Assembly (NCBI RefSeq): GCF_000003815.2
Contig: NC_049979.1
Coordinates: 12,376,766-12,440,765, forward strand
DNA from: Branchiostoma floridae
Lineage: Eukaryota; Chordata; Leptocardii; Amphioxiformes; Branchiostomatidae
Direction: 5' to 3'
DNA: 64,000 bases
Part shown: positions 1-39,864 of the stretch, piece after piece
Numbering within the stretch: the stretch's first letter is position 1
Layout: each line of letters opens with the position of its first letter
Program-made: the position numbers and the translations under genes
Notes under the pieces: model-generated
What the model saw: the letters and a program-made list of their open reading frames with translations, nothing else
What the model was told of the DNA's origin: nothing
The model's database searches: none

Positions 1-553
1 GTTACAAAAACAGATGTCTGACAGGTGGCCACCCATCAAGATGGTGATATTGTATCTATTGTGACATAACCAAAGGTGGGGGGTGAAGGCTTCTTACCCT
101 GATGGGTTGGGGCTTGAAGACATCAATCTTCAAGGTGGCAAAGTAGTTTTATGGTTGGGGTTGTTGACTTACAATCTTAAGATTCTTGGTTCCAAATCCG
201 CAGCAGTCAAGAGCATTAATAACCACTTCAGTGACAGTCGTCAGCACCATAAAGCCCTAGCAGTCCCAATCATATTATGCTACTGGGTAAGGCACTTAAA
301 CACCTATTTTGTCACTCCACTCAAGTGGAAATGAGTACCTAGCTGCAGTTAGGGATTGTCATCTACCATGTGACATTAAGTTGTCCTGGAGGCCCCATAT
401 TTGAGGAAAGGCTAACCTCACCATATGAAAGTACTAGATGTATTGAAGGAGTATTAAATGTTACAGAAGCAGACATAAAACAGCAAAAAAACAAGCATAG
501 ACTTCCCAAACTTTTACAACTAGCTGTCTCTGCTATTCATTCCTCGTCCTCAC

Positions 554-27326
<26,773 letters not shown>

Positions 27327-27383
27327 GTTGTTCCTTGCTGTGCTATGCAATGTACGAATGAATACCTCTGTCCAGGCGAGTCT

Positions 27384-27436
27384 CACGTGGTCGAATTTGG
27401 CGCGAAATTTTCGCGGGAACAATCGTCATTGGGCGG
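27384..27436 (-). promoter_or_regulatory. MCM5 proximal promoter: E-box, paired E2F-like sites, CCAAT and GC box
   Basis: CACGTG lies at 27384-27389, TTTGGCGCGAAA at 27396-27407 and TTTTCGCGGGAA at 27408-27419. The last two are adjacent matches to the E2F consensus. ATTGG is at 27428-27432 and overlaps a GGGCGG box. The cluster is 60-110 bp upstream of the MCM5 start codon. Vertebrate MCM genes are E2F-driven at G1/S, so the same control is inferred. Confidence 0.75.
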
Positions 27437-27710
27437 AAGTGTGGATTATTTGGAGTAGTCCACTAGAAGCCATAGAGGTAGTATTATTTTTTAAGTGCCA
27501 TTTAAACTAAAATAAAATAGTAAATCAGAAGTAAATCTAATCAAACATTATTATGATTTAATACATTATGTCATATTCGTGTCTATAACATTTTTATCAT
27601 TACATATTGAATGCATAATACAAAGGATTCAGAATAGTACCCCTATTTTTTAATAGGGCAAGTGATCATGTGTTGTTTGTCATATGGGCGTAGTCAAAAT
27701 ACTGAGCTTT

Positions 27711-27749
27711 GATTGGTCAAATGGCTGATCCTGCTGTGTTTTGATTGGT
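27711..27749 (+). promoter_or_regulatory. Two inverted CCAAT (NF-Y type) boxes upstream of arginase
   Basis: GATTGGT occurs at 27711-27717 and again at 27743-27749, exactly 32 bp apart and about 155-195 bp upstream of the arginase ATG. Paired CCAAT boxes at about three helical turns are typical NF-Y promoter architecture. Confidence 0.55.
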
Positions 27750-27904
27750 TGTCGCGGTCGCTCTCTTACGTGGACACAACGTGATCATGTTTCTTTCTTT
27801 CATGCTGTAATCTGCACTGGAAAATTCCTGTGGAAAAACGGGTCGGTTCTGTGAAGTCACACACAGTCGTGTCAAGGTGGATTGATATCGAGTCGTCGAG
27901 AAAC

Positions 27905-30900
27905 ATGGCGTGTAGGAGAACGTTACAGATGTGTGGGTCGGGACTGTTGAGGAGATTTGGCCGCCAGCAACAGCTACGACACTCCAGATCATACGGCAGG
28001 GATGTCGCCATCATCGGCGCGCCATTCAAGAAGGGACAGGTACTATCACTCGCACATGTTAGGATTCGCGCCACGCCTCCCAGTAAAAACCAGAACGTTG
28101 ACCTTAAATGTAGCAGGCGTTGTTGGAGCGAAATAGCATCTTTTGAAAAAGTGTGTGTTTTCAACGCTTCGAGTTGACTGTGTGCACCATCAACCGCACA
28201 TGACCTATATAAAGGCGCCGGTTGTAAACCCGGAAGTTGTTGTGTCACTGATGGTCATATTTGTTTGCAAAGCACAGGTTGTTTGCAGTGCACAGTAGTT
28301 GCACAGTAGTTGTTAGTCCGGGTGACATCCTAGCAAGTTTGCCAGAACTCCCACACTAGTCGCTTTGTAAGGGCACGAATATTGTAGTCCCAGTAAACTA
28401 ATTGGACGTTAAAGTTGTATAACACATGAGATAAACATTGCTCTATGACGTAGGACCTTTGGCCAAAGGGGGACTTGATACAGAACCTTTGACCATGGTG
28501 ACAGCGCACTATCAGTAACGGGGCTCGAAATTGTTTGTTTGTATCTGATTAATAATATCACGCCTGTTTTCTTTTACTAGTTTTAGTTTGCCAAATTGCA
28601 AGTTCTTTACACCAATGACATATATGTTATTAATTTTTGTATCCTGCATTCCCAAACCACTATATGCAAATCATCAGTTTCTGTTTTCTACTGCAAATCC
28701 TGATTTTTATCCACTATTGATTAATTGAGTCACCTTAGAACACCTTTAGCCTTGGTGCTGCCTTTGACTATTGTGCCATTACAAAATCTGTGAGCAGAAC
28801 ATTCGATAAGGTAGAATGCAGAATTTACCAAATATTGTGGAAAGGCTATGATATGGCACAAATCATAATCATGTGGCTAGATAAATCACACTTAAACCTT
28901 TACCACAACTCATAAATGTTTTATACCATGGGATTTACCTGGATTAGAGAGTTGCCTAATTGATTACTATTGCCAGATGCTTTTCTGGCTGTCTAAGCTA
29001 TAAGTCTCGAATCCACAAACACTTTGAGAGTGTGCAAAGTGGCTTGACAGTTGAACAGACATTATGTACCTGATATTTAGAGTCCAAAGACTACTGGTAG
29101 TATCATGAACTCTAATGCTCTATTCCAGAGGTTGGCCGGGGTTGAGCAGGGACCCAGAGTGATGAGAGAAGCAGGATTGATTGAGAAAATCAGAGAACTC
29201 GGTAGGTATATCAGCTCCTTGATCAGAGGTGGACTAAAGTTAAAGAAAACAGACTCTTTTGACTCACAACAAACCTCTTCCTTCCTTCCTTCCTTGTGAC
29301 CCATGAGTTAAGTGAAATCAAGAATGACACTGGCTTTACCTTAAGATGATAATTTTTCCTGTTAGTGTTACTTAACCTCATTTTTGACAATTAAATTAAT
29401 ACTATCATCCACCTTGTTTAAAATTAATACATGTACTATAGATAGCATTGTAATATAAGTAACGTTACAATGCCTGCTCAGTAGATTTTTAAAAAATGTT
29501 ACTGTTATAGTGCACATGTTGTATTGGTCTAAAAATATGGTTCTTGACAAGGACTCTTGATTTATTATTTTGTTTTGCCAATGCCCCTGTCATCATCTAG
29601 CTCATGTTACAATTGCTTTCTCAGAGTGTCACCTGATACTTGCACTGTCACTGATAGAACTGCAGTTGCCTTACACTTTCCAAAACGTTGCTCATGTTCC
29701 CCATAGAAATTGCTAACATTCAGGACTGAGAAAGGCACAAATTTCCTAGTTGTGTGTGAGAGGAAGTCTGACTTAAAACAATATTTTCAAAAGCATTCAC
29801 GATTGGGAAAAGCATTCTGTGTGTAAGACATTCCCAGGGTCTTCTGTTAAAATAATCAAGCCATCAAGAACCCAAAAGAACTTCATAGCATGATGGTGTA
29901 TCAATATTACAATTGCTGTGAGTCATTAGTTGCATCAGTCAGAACCTAGCATGGAAAATACCAACAGCAGCTTTAAAAGTTGAAATACTGTGAATCATAG
30001 AATTTTTTGGTGGTTTTATGTTTGCAGTGAGCCCTCTGTGAACTTTTAACACAATCAACATGTCTTGCATTGCACTACTATAGTTGTTTGAAACTTTCAA
30101 CTGCAGTGTCAATTCACTGTGAATGTGTCCTTTGTCCTCAAATCATAAAGATAAGTCACGGCAAACTTGAATGATTTATAGTGACCTCTTCAACTGGCTC
30201 CTGAATTCCCGTTAAAGCTTTGGAAAAATCCATTGCACTCAAAGCCTTATAGAACTGTCAAACCAAATGTGGAGAAATCCCACCTCAAGCCAAGCTTAGA
30301 CCTTGGGGAATTATATCCTTTTTGAGAGGCTCTGCCCTAGATCCATATTCGATATGGGAGGATTCCAGTGATAAAGAGCACCAGGGTTGGTATTTAGATA
30401 TAAAACCACTCTGAACAGTAAAATCTATCCGAGTTACATCAACTGTTAACATTATGCACGGCCATAACAGTGGCCACAGCTGACTCTGGGCTTTGTATTA
30501 AAAGTTTTTAAAAAAATGTTGAATGAGCTTAAGAATGGAAACACAAAGGTTTTTCAGGTCAGTACTTTGTTCTGCATGGTACATTGAGATCCCATGGCCA
30601 TGGTACATTAAAACCTAAGAAAGGGTCATTAAGTTTGATTTATAATACCATCACCATATACTGGATGTTGATGACCCAGCTGGGACTGTTTCTGCCCTAG
30701 TACTGTACAGTATACTAGCAGAACATATTAGGCATGTCATTATCAGTGTTAAATGTAGTTTATGCATCACTACAATTTATTATATTTACTAGACTAAGTA
30801 CTGTTGCTTATGCCATTACTGGCAGAAATGAACCTTTTATAAAAATGATGTCACTGACCTCTAAACTCTATGTGAACTTGCAGGCCACAATGTGGAAGAC

Positions 30901-33900
30901 AGAGGCGACCTCAACTTTGAAGTTTTTAAAGACGACCCGAGGAACTATGTTCTCAACCCCAAAGCTGTGGGCGCTGCAACTAAGAAGGTGACTGCTTGTG
31001 CTTCTTGTCATTCCATTCATATGCATAAACACAAATACACACACAGGCACACACACACACAAACACACACACACAGCACTCAGATACCTACACAATAGAT
31101 AAATAGATACACATACACGCACACATACGCACACACACATGAATGTAACTTGATACCCCATTAGATATGATTGAAGATCTCGGCACAAGAGACTCACATG
31201 ACCATCAACTGATACTCTGAAGTCATGACCAACAGTAAAGGCAAACTGCTGTTACCAATACAATGGACCTCACTTCTACTGTAGATGGTAGCAGTCTGCG
31301 CATTACATGACTTGTACATTATCAGGCTTACTTTGGGTCGGTGATTAAGCCTGGATCACATGACAAGGAAGTGATCCTTCTGTAGTAAATAATCCAACAG
31401 AACAAGTAAAGGCCTGGAGAATGTTGTCCTTGACCACCTGCTTATTCCTAAAATTTTTGTATTTGTAATTGTATGATTATTTGTGTCCCTTGCAGGTATC
31501 AGCAGCAGTGGAGCAGGCAGTACGGGACAACAAGTTGACAGTGACGTTGGGAGGGGACCACAGGTAGGGGTGTCATGATTCCTCTTTTTCTCCCTTAAAT
31601 GCTCACACTGTTGTTTAATATAGGGTAACAGCATGGTCGTTTTCTATAACCACAATCAATCAATCAATCGTTCGATAATGATAATGATATTGGGTGTATT
31701 TTGCAGCCAGTAGATACCCAAAGTGCTGAGTTAACTACTGAGGTAACTAGTAAGACCAGTCCAATTAAGGACATCAATAGCAAGGCACAATGCATTATGT
31801 GGCACATTATCATTTGGGGTCAAATGCTGGGCACTGTGTCCTGGGTGACAAGTTGACATCAGGCAGAAATGATGGCATAGCCAACTGACCCTTAGGATTG
31901 GAAGCACAGACCCCTACTTCTTTCCTTCCTTCCTACCATACAATTTATGACTTGCTGACTTTGAATGTCCACACTGAAGCCACACAGGAGCACTGTACTA
32001 ATTTCTATGTGAACAAAAGTAAATGTTGAAACATCCGGTTGAAACATCCATTCAGTCAGTGAGTTGTGTGGGTGTGTCAACAGTTAGAAAGGTATCTTCA
32101 ACATGCATCAAACTGACAGCAGCACACAGGCTTATTTATCCAATGTTGGCATTTTCCATATTCTGTGGACCACACAGTTGAACAAGCAACACGGTTGATT
32201 TCTCCTCTTTAGCATATCCATCGGGACGATCCACGGCCATGCACAAGCCGAGCCCAACCTGTGTCTCCTTTGGATCGACGCCCACGCTGACATCAACACC
32301 CCACTCACCACGCCAAGTGGCAACATCCACGGCACACCGCTGTCCTTCCTGGTCAATCAGCTGAAAGACACAGTGAGTAAAACGGGGTATTGTATTTCAC
32401 ACTCAACAATCACGTAATTCAAGACTCACCTTTGACAATGCTGTTTTTGTTGTTGTTATGGATGGAATAAAAGTCTGTCATGCCAGTGCAGGGCTGTATC
32501 CAGGACCCGTCCCTCCCAGGACAGAAATTTAACTGTTGGGAAGGACAAAAATTTCTGCCCTTCTTCCCCAAAATCTGAACTCCATGACATTTAATTGATG
32601 AAAAGATATTTTTCTATGTTTAAGATGACAGATTCAACAATGAAAATTAGCAACATGGATTCTCAAACAATGAGTGGGTGTGGAGATTAATTGAAAGCAG
32701 GAGACAGCCCTGTGCCAGTGTTGTCCTGTCCATGCCCGTAGCCAGGGGGGGTTCGGGGGGTGCGGTCGCACCCCCCACGCGGGCTCGAAGGTCCGCTTTT
32801 TTTATCGAAGGTCCGTATTTTCAATGCACAATACTTTTAAAAGGCGGACTAATTTTTATTTCCAACGGGTCCAATATCAATCCTAGAAAAATTGCTCACA
32901 TTGTCTGTGGTTTGCAGAGGCGTGCTACTGTTATGTAAAAGACCCGGCCCGCGCAAGGCGGGGCGCGGCACGCGTTAGAAAGACAACTTTCACGCCATCA
33001 CCCTCGTTGAACTCCAGCTCCGACCCGCACGATCCAGCTCTTGCCCGCACGGTCCAGCTCCGGCCCGCACTGATTCCAGCTCGTAGCTGGACTGTGCGGG
33101 CCGGAGCTGGGACGTGTGGGCCGGCGCTGGAATCAAAGCAGGCCGGAGCTGGACCGTGCTGGCAAGAGCTGGACCGTGCGGGCCGGAGCTAGCTGGAGTT
33201 TAACGGGGTGGCAATGAAAGTGGCTGACCGCAGTCAAAAAAGTCAAGCCTAGCTGTTGCTATGGTAAAAGGCGCCCGGAAGTCTTATTTGGCGGACTGTG
33301 GATGACAGCGCCGAGATAAGCTATAGAACTGTAGTTAATTGATAAATGTAGATGCCATACTTTTTATCTTGTACAATTGTTGTGCAACAAAGGCACAGTG
33401 ATATAGAGCCTGCTGATTGGCACGATGTAGTTTCACCCATTTCTAAGAGGAAAAACATTTCAAGTACAAGAGCGTTGTAAAGCATCCAGTTTTCGTGTCG
33501 GTTGTCATATACAAATTGAATGGGGTATCAGAGCCAGTTAAAAGTTCGGAGAAGTGATGACGTGCCATTTCATAACTGATGTACCCAATCTTTCGTTTTC
33601 GTCGAATAAAATAATGTCTGAAGCAGTTGTGTGAGTGGCTCTGATTTCTCCTTTGAAAATCTCTCAAAAATGCAGGAAATGCCATTTCAGAGAGTTCAAT
33701 TTTCAAAATTTTCCGGGGAGCATGCCCCCAGACCCCCCTAGGAAACGCGCGCCTTCGGTACTCGCCTCGCGCCTTTGGCGCTCGTTGGTCCGCCATAGAG
33801 TAAAACGAACCCCCCCAGGCAAAATCCTGGCTACGGGCATGCTGTCTTCTTGTCATCCTGTTGGTCGTACCATTAGAAAAGTGATGTTGGTTAGTTACTG

Positions 33901-36553
33901 AGTTTCAATTTCCTTTGGCGAACAGATTCCGTGGACAGCCTTGTCACCATTTGATTGGCTGAAACCATGGTGAGTAAGCTCTTCCATTTACCGTTATTAT
34001 CATGAACATGCATTTATTATTTAGTTTCACTGAACAAGTAAGTGTAAACCCAGCAGGCCTAGGATGGAACCCAAGCTATGAACTCCACTATGCCATATGT
34101 GGCAACAATTTGTGATCATCTAAAGTCGTGGAGAATAATGCTCTAACCCTGTTCTTTGAATACATGTATGTTTATGAGGATTAGACAGCCAGGTAGAACA
34201 TTATGGAATACAAGCTAAATCAAGTAGCTGGATAAATTCATTGAAGAGTCAGATGTTTCAGATAGCACCCACTGTCTTTCATCATGAGTGACCAACAATG
34301 AACGATCATGAATATGATGTCAGTCACTAATAAAAGATAGTGAATGCTGCCTGAAAGGAACATCTGACTCTCATAGATGTTACTGGTAGCCTGATTTATT
34401 TGTCAAATAAACAATATTTTGATATGCCTAGTTAATATTATTGTGTTTCAGCCTCAACATCACAGACATTGCCTTTGTAGGTCTGCGTGACCTGGATCCA
34501 GGTGAACGGTAAGTAGGCTGTCAGCCAGACTCAGCCACACTCACTATCTAGTCAGTTGTCTGTTGTTCCCTGTCTCACGAGGGTTGGAATTACACATACC
34601 TGCACAATCAAGAACTTAGTAGTGCATGGCTGTCACAAATAGAACCATATTAAAGCGCATAATAAAAAATGCAAAAGCCAAACTGTAAAAAAAATGTAAT
34701 GTCAAGATTATTTTCCAAAATATCAAGAAAGCTTATATGATATATTACACAGTAGAATACAAGCTTTATTCTTTTATTGCCAACCTTTACATGACCTTGA
34801 CCCCTTCTACAGCTACATTCTGCAAAAGTTCAACATCACCAGTTTCTCTATCCATGAGGTGGACAGATATGGCATCCATGAGGTTATCGCCAGGTCATTG
34901 GATGCTGTTAACCCAAAGTGAGTCGACTGGTAAAATTTTCTGCCTAGTAGTAGTCGGGGTAGTGACAATAAATGGGTGAATAAATACTCTAGCAGACACA
35001 GGATCAAGAGGTATTCCTAGCTAGACGTTGTGTCCTTAGCAAAGGCAATTTCCTCACTGTGCATTTACTCCAAGGGTGAAATGGAAACCTACTTTCGTTC
35101 GGTAGTCTTATAAGGATAAGTTTGGTCCTCCAATACCTGTTCTAGACACAGTGGAGTAGCAACCTACTGCTCCTATGGCTTCATAAAGGCTCTGGGACCT
35201 CTGCCTCTAATACATTATCATCATCATCATAATGTCTGGCTGCTTTAATAGCCAGACTAGCTATAGGTCCACTCTACTTCTCCAAGCATCTTTGTCTTTC
35301 ATGATGTACAATACCTGGCCCTGCGCCCAAATGCTTGAATCTATTTACATCATCAGTAATTGACATCAATAGTTCAAAGTAAATTCTGTTTTCCCACTCA
35401 GAGGGGACCGACCAATCCACATGAGTTTCGACATCGACTCTGTTGATCCTGCCGTCACTGGTGCCACAGGAACTCCTGGTAAGCCTCTTTGCTCAGCCGG
35501 GGTGAATTCTGTAGCCTAGGTTGCTGGTATCCATCTTTTTCTCACTCCAGCCATTCTAGTCTATTTGTCTGGTATCTGTCCCTATCTAAATGATTAGGCC
35601 TTATATGACTAGAATACTACATAGTTAATTAAGTATTACCTGAGCTACTAACCTGACTCAATGGGGACCGAGGGTGATCTGGAATACACTGTTTTTCTTT
35701 TTATGTTGAACTCACCCAAGAAAACCCACATTTTAATGTAAAATGCTCCAAAAGTTGTCCTCAATGCAAAGAATTGTTAGAACATCAATTCCAATGTGCA
35801 GCTCTGGTACTCAGATTTTTGACTTGATGGAAGTCTGTGGGATCCAAGCAAATGCTTTTGGGATATGTAAAATATGGATAGGTCTAGAACACACTTACCG
35901 TTATTGAATGTTATCTTGAACCTGGTACGACATAGTGGAGGGTATCAGAAGCAGTGTGATGGCAATGAAACTATATTTGACAATGCACAGACTTCAGTAC
36001 TGGTACTTGAAATGGGTCGTGTTAACTTTTGTTGTTGTCCATTGCCCTGACCATGATGCTCTTCTGTGTGCTTCAGTACCGGGTGGTCTGACCTTCCGAG
36101 AGGGGATGTTCATTGCTGAGCACGTGTACAGGACAGGTAAGACAGCAGAGAGAGCTATGTGATGTGTCACTGACGAAAGGTAGTGGATGCTACCTAAAAT
36201 GTCTTACCTTTCAGTGCCTTATTATCTAGATATCTAACCTTCTTTAAACATAAGTAATATGTAGGTTAGACTTTCCAAACTTGATGTTATACTTAGCTTA
36301 GCTCTGAGTTGGAAAGACATGGTGCTTAACTGTATTGCCATATTACTGTGGTTTATTACACAAACCCCATTTCCTTTCCCCCCTCCCCACAGGTCTACTC
36401 TCAGCCCTTGACCTTGTAGAGGTCAACCCAGAGGTCGGAAGTCGTCAGGACAAGGCCAATACCGTCATGACAGCAGTGGAGGTTCTGACAGCGTGTTTGG
36501 GGAAGAAGAGGGAGGGTAACCTACAGCCGGGGTACCAGCTCCCCTTGCCTTAG
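27905..36553 (+). CDS. Arginase, mitochondrial ARG2-like
   Basis: Hydrolyses L-arginine to ornithine and urea using a binuclear manganese centre. Exons: 27905-28039, 29129-29201, 30884-30987, 31496-31563, 32213-32372, 33926-33969, 34452-34508, 34813-34917, 35402-35478, 36077-36136, 36393-36553. They join in frame to 347 residues and end in TAG. Metal-ligand motifs are intact: GGDH (H126), DAHAD (D149, H151, D153), SFDIDSVDP (D259, D261) and the family glutamate in EVNP (304). The first 32 residues ([19 protein letters not shown]...) are arginine-rich without acidic residues, which suggests a mitochondrial targeting peptide as in vertebrate ARG2. The reading frame continues upstream without an ATG, so 27905 is the first methionine. 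Intron 5 carries a 1.1-kb inverted-repeat element. Whether it is orthologous to ARG1, ARG2 or their common ancestor cannot be settled here. Confidence 0.95.
32731..33841. mobile_element. 1.1-kb inverted-repeat DNA element in arginase intron 5
   Basis: CATGCCCGTAGCCAGG at the left end is perfectly inverted at the right end (CCTGGCTACGGGCATG). The element is flanked by CTGTC on both sides (32726-32730 and 33842-33846), a likely 5-bp target duplication. There is no transposase ORF. The centre holds a GC-rich inverted repeat (33008-33201). Confidence 0.88.
33008..33201. repeat. GC-rich internal inverted repeat
   Basis: The left arm contains CTCTTGCCCGCACGGTCCAG; the right arm inverts it as GGACCGTGCTGGCAAGAG. 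Arms are about 72 bp around a loop of about 45 bp and contain several GGTCCAGCTCCGGCCCGCAC-type subunits. Confidence 0.9.
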
Positions 36554-39500
36554 GGTCGTCAACCGTTTCTACTCCATTTCCTTCCTCTTAACATACTTTG
36601 GAAGAGACCACTTGTAACTGCAGTTCACCTTTATCTACGGGGTAGCCTATATCCATTGTTTTCAAAATGGATATGTATTTTCAAATTGTAATACATTGTA
36701 CTTTCAAAATGTTGCCATTTGGAACCACTGTCCCTAGACTTGATATGCCTTAGGTAACAACATATCAGGGCTGTCTCCTCCAGGACCCATCTTTCCACCT
36801 CAGGGCGGAAATTTGCTTGTTGGACAGAAAATACATCCAAAAATACACCAAAAATACATCTGGAAATCCATCTGAAAAATGACATCAAACTGTTGAAAAT
36901 GTACTTCAATAAGCTTAAAATGACATATCTAAGCAGGAAAATAAACAACACATGGGCTCCCAAACAATGAGTAGGACAGAAAAAAATGTTAAGCTGGAGA
37001 CAGCCCTGCAACAGATACAGGTCACAACGCAAATAAAGGTGAACTTTCAGTGTTAACTTCTCCCTGCTACCTAACCCCATCACCAATACAAATTTGGTGC
37101 CAAACAGCTACCTTAGCAGGCTGAGGGTTAAGGTGTAACATTAAAAGAAACAACATTATTTTGAAGTGTCCTCATGAGAAGATGATAACGGTGTAACTAT
37201 ACTGTACATGGTATCATCCAAAGGATTATAGCAATTTAACATCGATAGTCAGAAAGCTGTGGTGGTGTATGTTCCATGTCTGTCTGTGTAGAATGCTGTG
37301 GAATAGGTGATCTTAATACTGAAGAACTATATATATTTTAGACACGAAGTCCCTAAAGGTGATAGTGGGTTTGTGATATTTTTATGGGTTCATTGAGCCT
37401 GGTTCATTGGACTGTAATGCTGTTCACCTTTATCAATGGAGGTATAGCCGAATATAAAAACCGGGTGTTTAGGGATATTCAAGTGGATGGACGATGGTTT
37501 GAAACTGCAATATTTTCAAATTGTTGCAGTTTAAAACAACCATCCGTCTTCTTGACGTCCCTAAATACCCAGCTTTTAAATACTACTGATATTGGTTACC
37601 CCACGGATAAACGTGATCTGGCATTATAGAAAAGTCTGAATATTGAGAAAATTTTCATTGTCATGTAAAGAGTATTCACACTAAATTTTATAATACTGAT
37701 TAATGTTAAACAGAACAGGTAACAGTCTCTTTCAAGGTGAGGCCACAACAATTTTTTCCTTGGTTTTCCATACCTCAAGAAGTCCAGCAAGAGGACAACA
37801 TGAAAACAAAGGACTGGGAGGAGAATCTCACTACTATAAAATGTAGTATTTTTGCCTTTTGAAAATTTTTGTACAAGCATTCCTCTGAGAATCTATTTTC
37901 ATGTTGATCTTCCAGGTCAGCATGTTTTAAAAATTAAGGACCAACAGATTGAATTGGAGTGGCCTGGAGTGCATGTACCAGGTTCTCGAGTTTGGTAGTA
38001 ACACCTACTTGGGTGGGTGTGCTGTCCCTCTCTGCTCAGATATGCTTACGAGGGAATTTTCTGATTAGTTTGCAAGATGGTGCATTTCATAGAAATTTGA
38101 ACTTGTGCTTCCCTTATTGTGGTCAGATGCAAATAACATTACATGTATGATGCTGATCACGTATTATCCTTTGTTGTATTGTATGTGGCTTCGATAGCAG
38201 AGTGGTTTGGCTAACGGACAAAGAATCAAGAAGTCCAGGCTCTAGGACCTTTGCCTTTTTTATGCCCTTGAGTTGCTTTTGTGAGGGCCTTGTTACATAG
38301 CTGTTGTTAAGTTTACTGCTGCTTGAGTGCAATGAAGCAATTTTATGTTGTAATTTTGATGTTGCCATCATCACTAGAGTAACGTTATAGTATGTTTTAG
38401 GGAACAGTGCAGTATAGAGGTATTGTGCTGCTTTTGTTTGCAAGTGAACAAAAGCAGTTCATTATTCCTTATAACCACACAGAATTGTGATTGTAAAACA
38501 AACAAAGCATGAAAAGATTTGTTTATCGATGAAATTTGTTGAGCACTCTATGAAATTGTTCAGACACAGTGACAATGGCAATGTGGTAGCTTTGGTGAGA
38601 CACCTGTTTAGTGCTAGCAAAATGCTGAAGGATGGTACACAGGGTAAGGCTTCACTCTGATATATACTATCTCTTTCTTTTCTTTTAATGACTGATTTAT
38701 AAGCGCACCCTTAATGCTTAATTTGCTTATTTTCTATGAAAACTAAAAAGAGATCTGCCTGCCATGAGACCAAGAACAAGAAAGCTTCTCATGCTTAGAC
38801 ATATAACGTTATAAGTTTAAATGAAGACAATTGACACTAGTTTCTTTTAGGTACTGGTGCATATATAAGGATTTGGTTTACATTGAATGTAGACTGTCAT
38901 TTTGGTGCATTTTCTGGTCAGAATTAAATTGGATGTAAAAGTTTTGTGGATTGCCCTTCTTGACGCATCTAAGACGTACTAGGTCTTACAGGCCATCTTT
39001 TCGTAGTCTGGATAGCATCCTACGTAGTTTACCGCTGCACTGACCCAAACATGACCAGTGACGTCATTAAGTCCCCAGGTGTGGTGAGATTTCATGCATC
39101 TGCCACCAAAATATCAAGACCATAGCACGTCCAGGCCAAAAGATACAAAAACGGAAGTTCTGCTGCAGTACCAAGGTCACATACCAGGGGCCCAAAATTG
39201 ATTGTTGACCTTCATCACTTAACAATCCATCCAGAGGTTCTAATGTTATGTTAACCACAAATATCCGGAAACGTGCACAGACACACACACACACACACAC
39301 ACACATGAACAACATATCCATTTTTCATGGAGGTAATAAAGTTTCTAACTGGCTGTTGACGTTACATTTCGGGTCCAACAGACATGTCTGTGTATAGTGT
39401 GCTCCAGACTTGTAGATGGTTTGCATATAAATATTTTATTTCTTTTATCTGTAACGATGGACATGTTTGTAAAAGAACAAAAAACTTAAATCTAAATCTA

Positions 39501-39864
39501 TGTTGCTGCTGTACATTTACTATAATATTATGTACTATATACTATATAACGTTATATATATATATATATATATATAAAGAGAGATGGGTGGAGGGATGAA
39601 TGGAGGATACATATGGACAGATAGATATTATTGATGGATGAACAGATAGATAGAAAGATAGATTAGATACATTGTTTAGAACAATTAACGATGAAGAAAT
39701 GAAATTTATATACAAAGGTTATCTGGTCAAGATGGAATGCAATCGTTCTGAATAGTCTGTACAGTCAAGTATCGGCTCGCATCTTATATGCCTCCTTATG
39801 ACCGTCCAAGCTTGAAATTCTAGATCATATGTTTGGGCAAGATCACTTTTGACGATTGTGGCCG
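36554..39864. other. Intergenic: arginase 3' flank and MYND gene 3' flank
   Basis: No gene is recognised. AATAAA at 37032 is a candidate arginase poly(A) signal, and TTTATT at 39435 is one for the minus-strand MYND gene. It contains the foldback at 37453, a tRNA-like SINE head near 38189-38245 (TAGCAGAGTGGTTTGGC), a dispersed repeat (39150-39310) and an AT microsatellite (39555-39576). Confidence 0.6.
37453..37582. mobile_element. Long foldback hairpin with almost no loop
   Basis: Arms of about 62 bp: the left contains GTTTAGGGATATTCAAG and GATGGTTTGAAACTGCAA; the right inverts them (TTGCAGTTTAAAAC, CTTGACGTCCCTAAATA). The loop is only a few bases. Confidence 0.88.
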
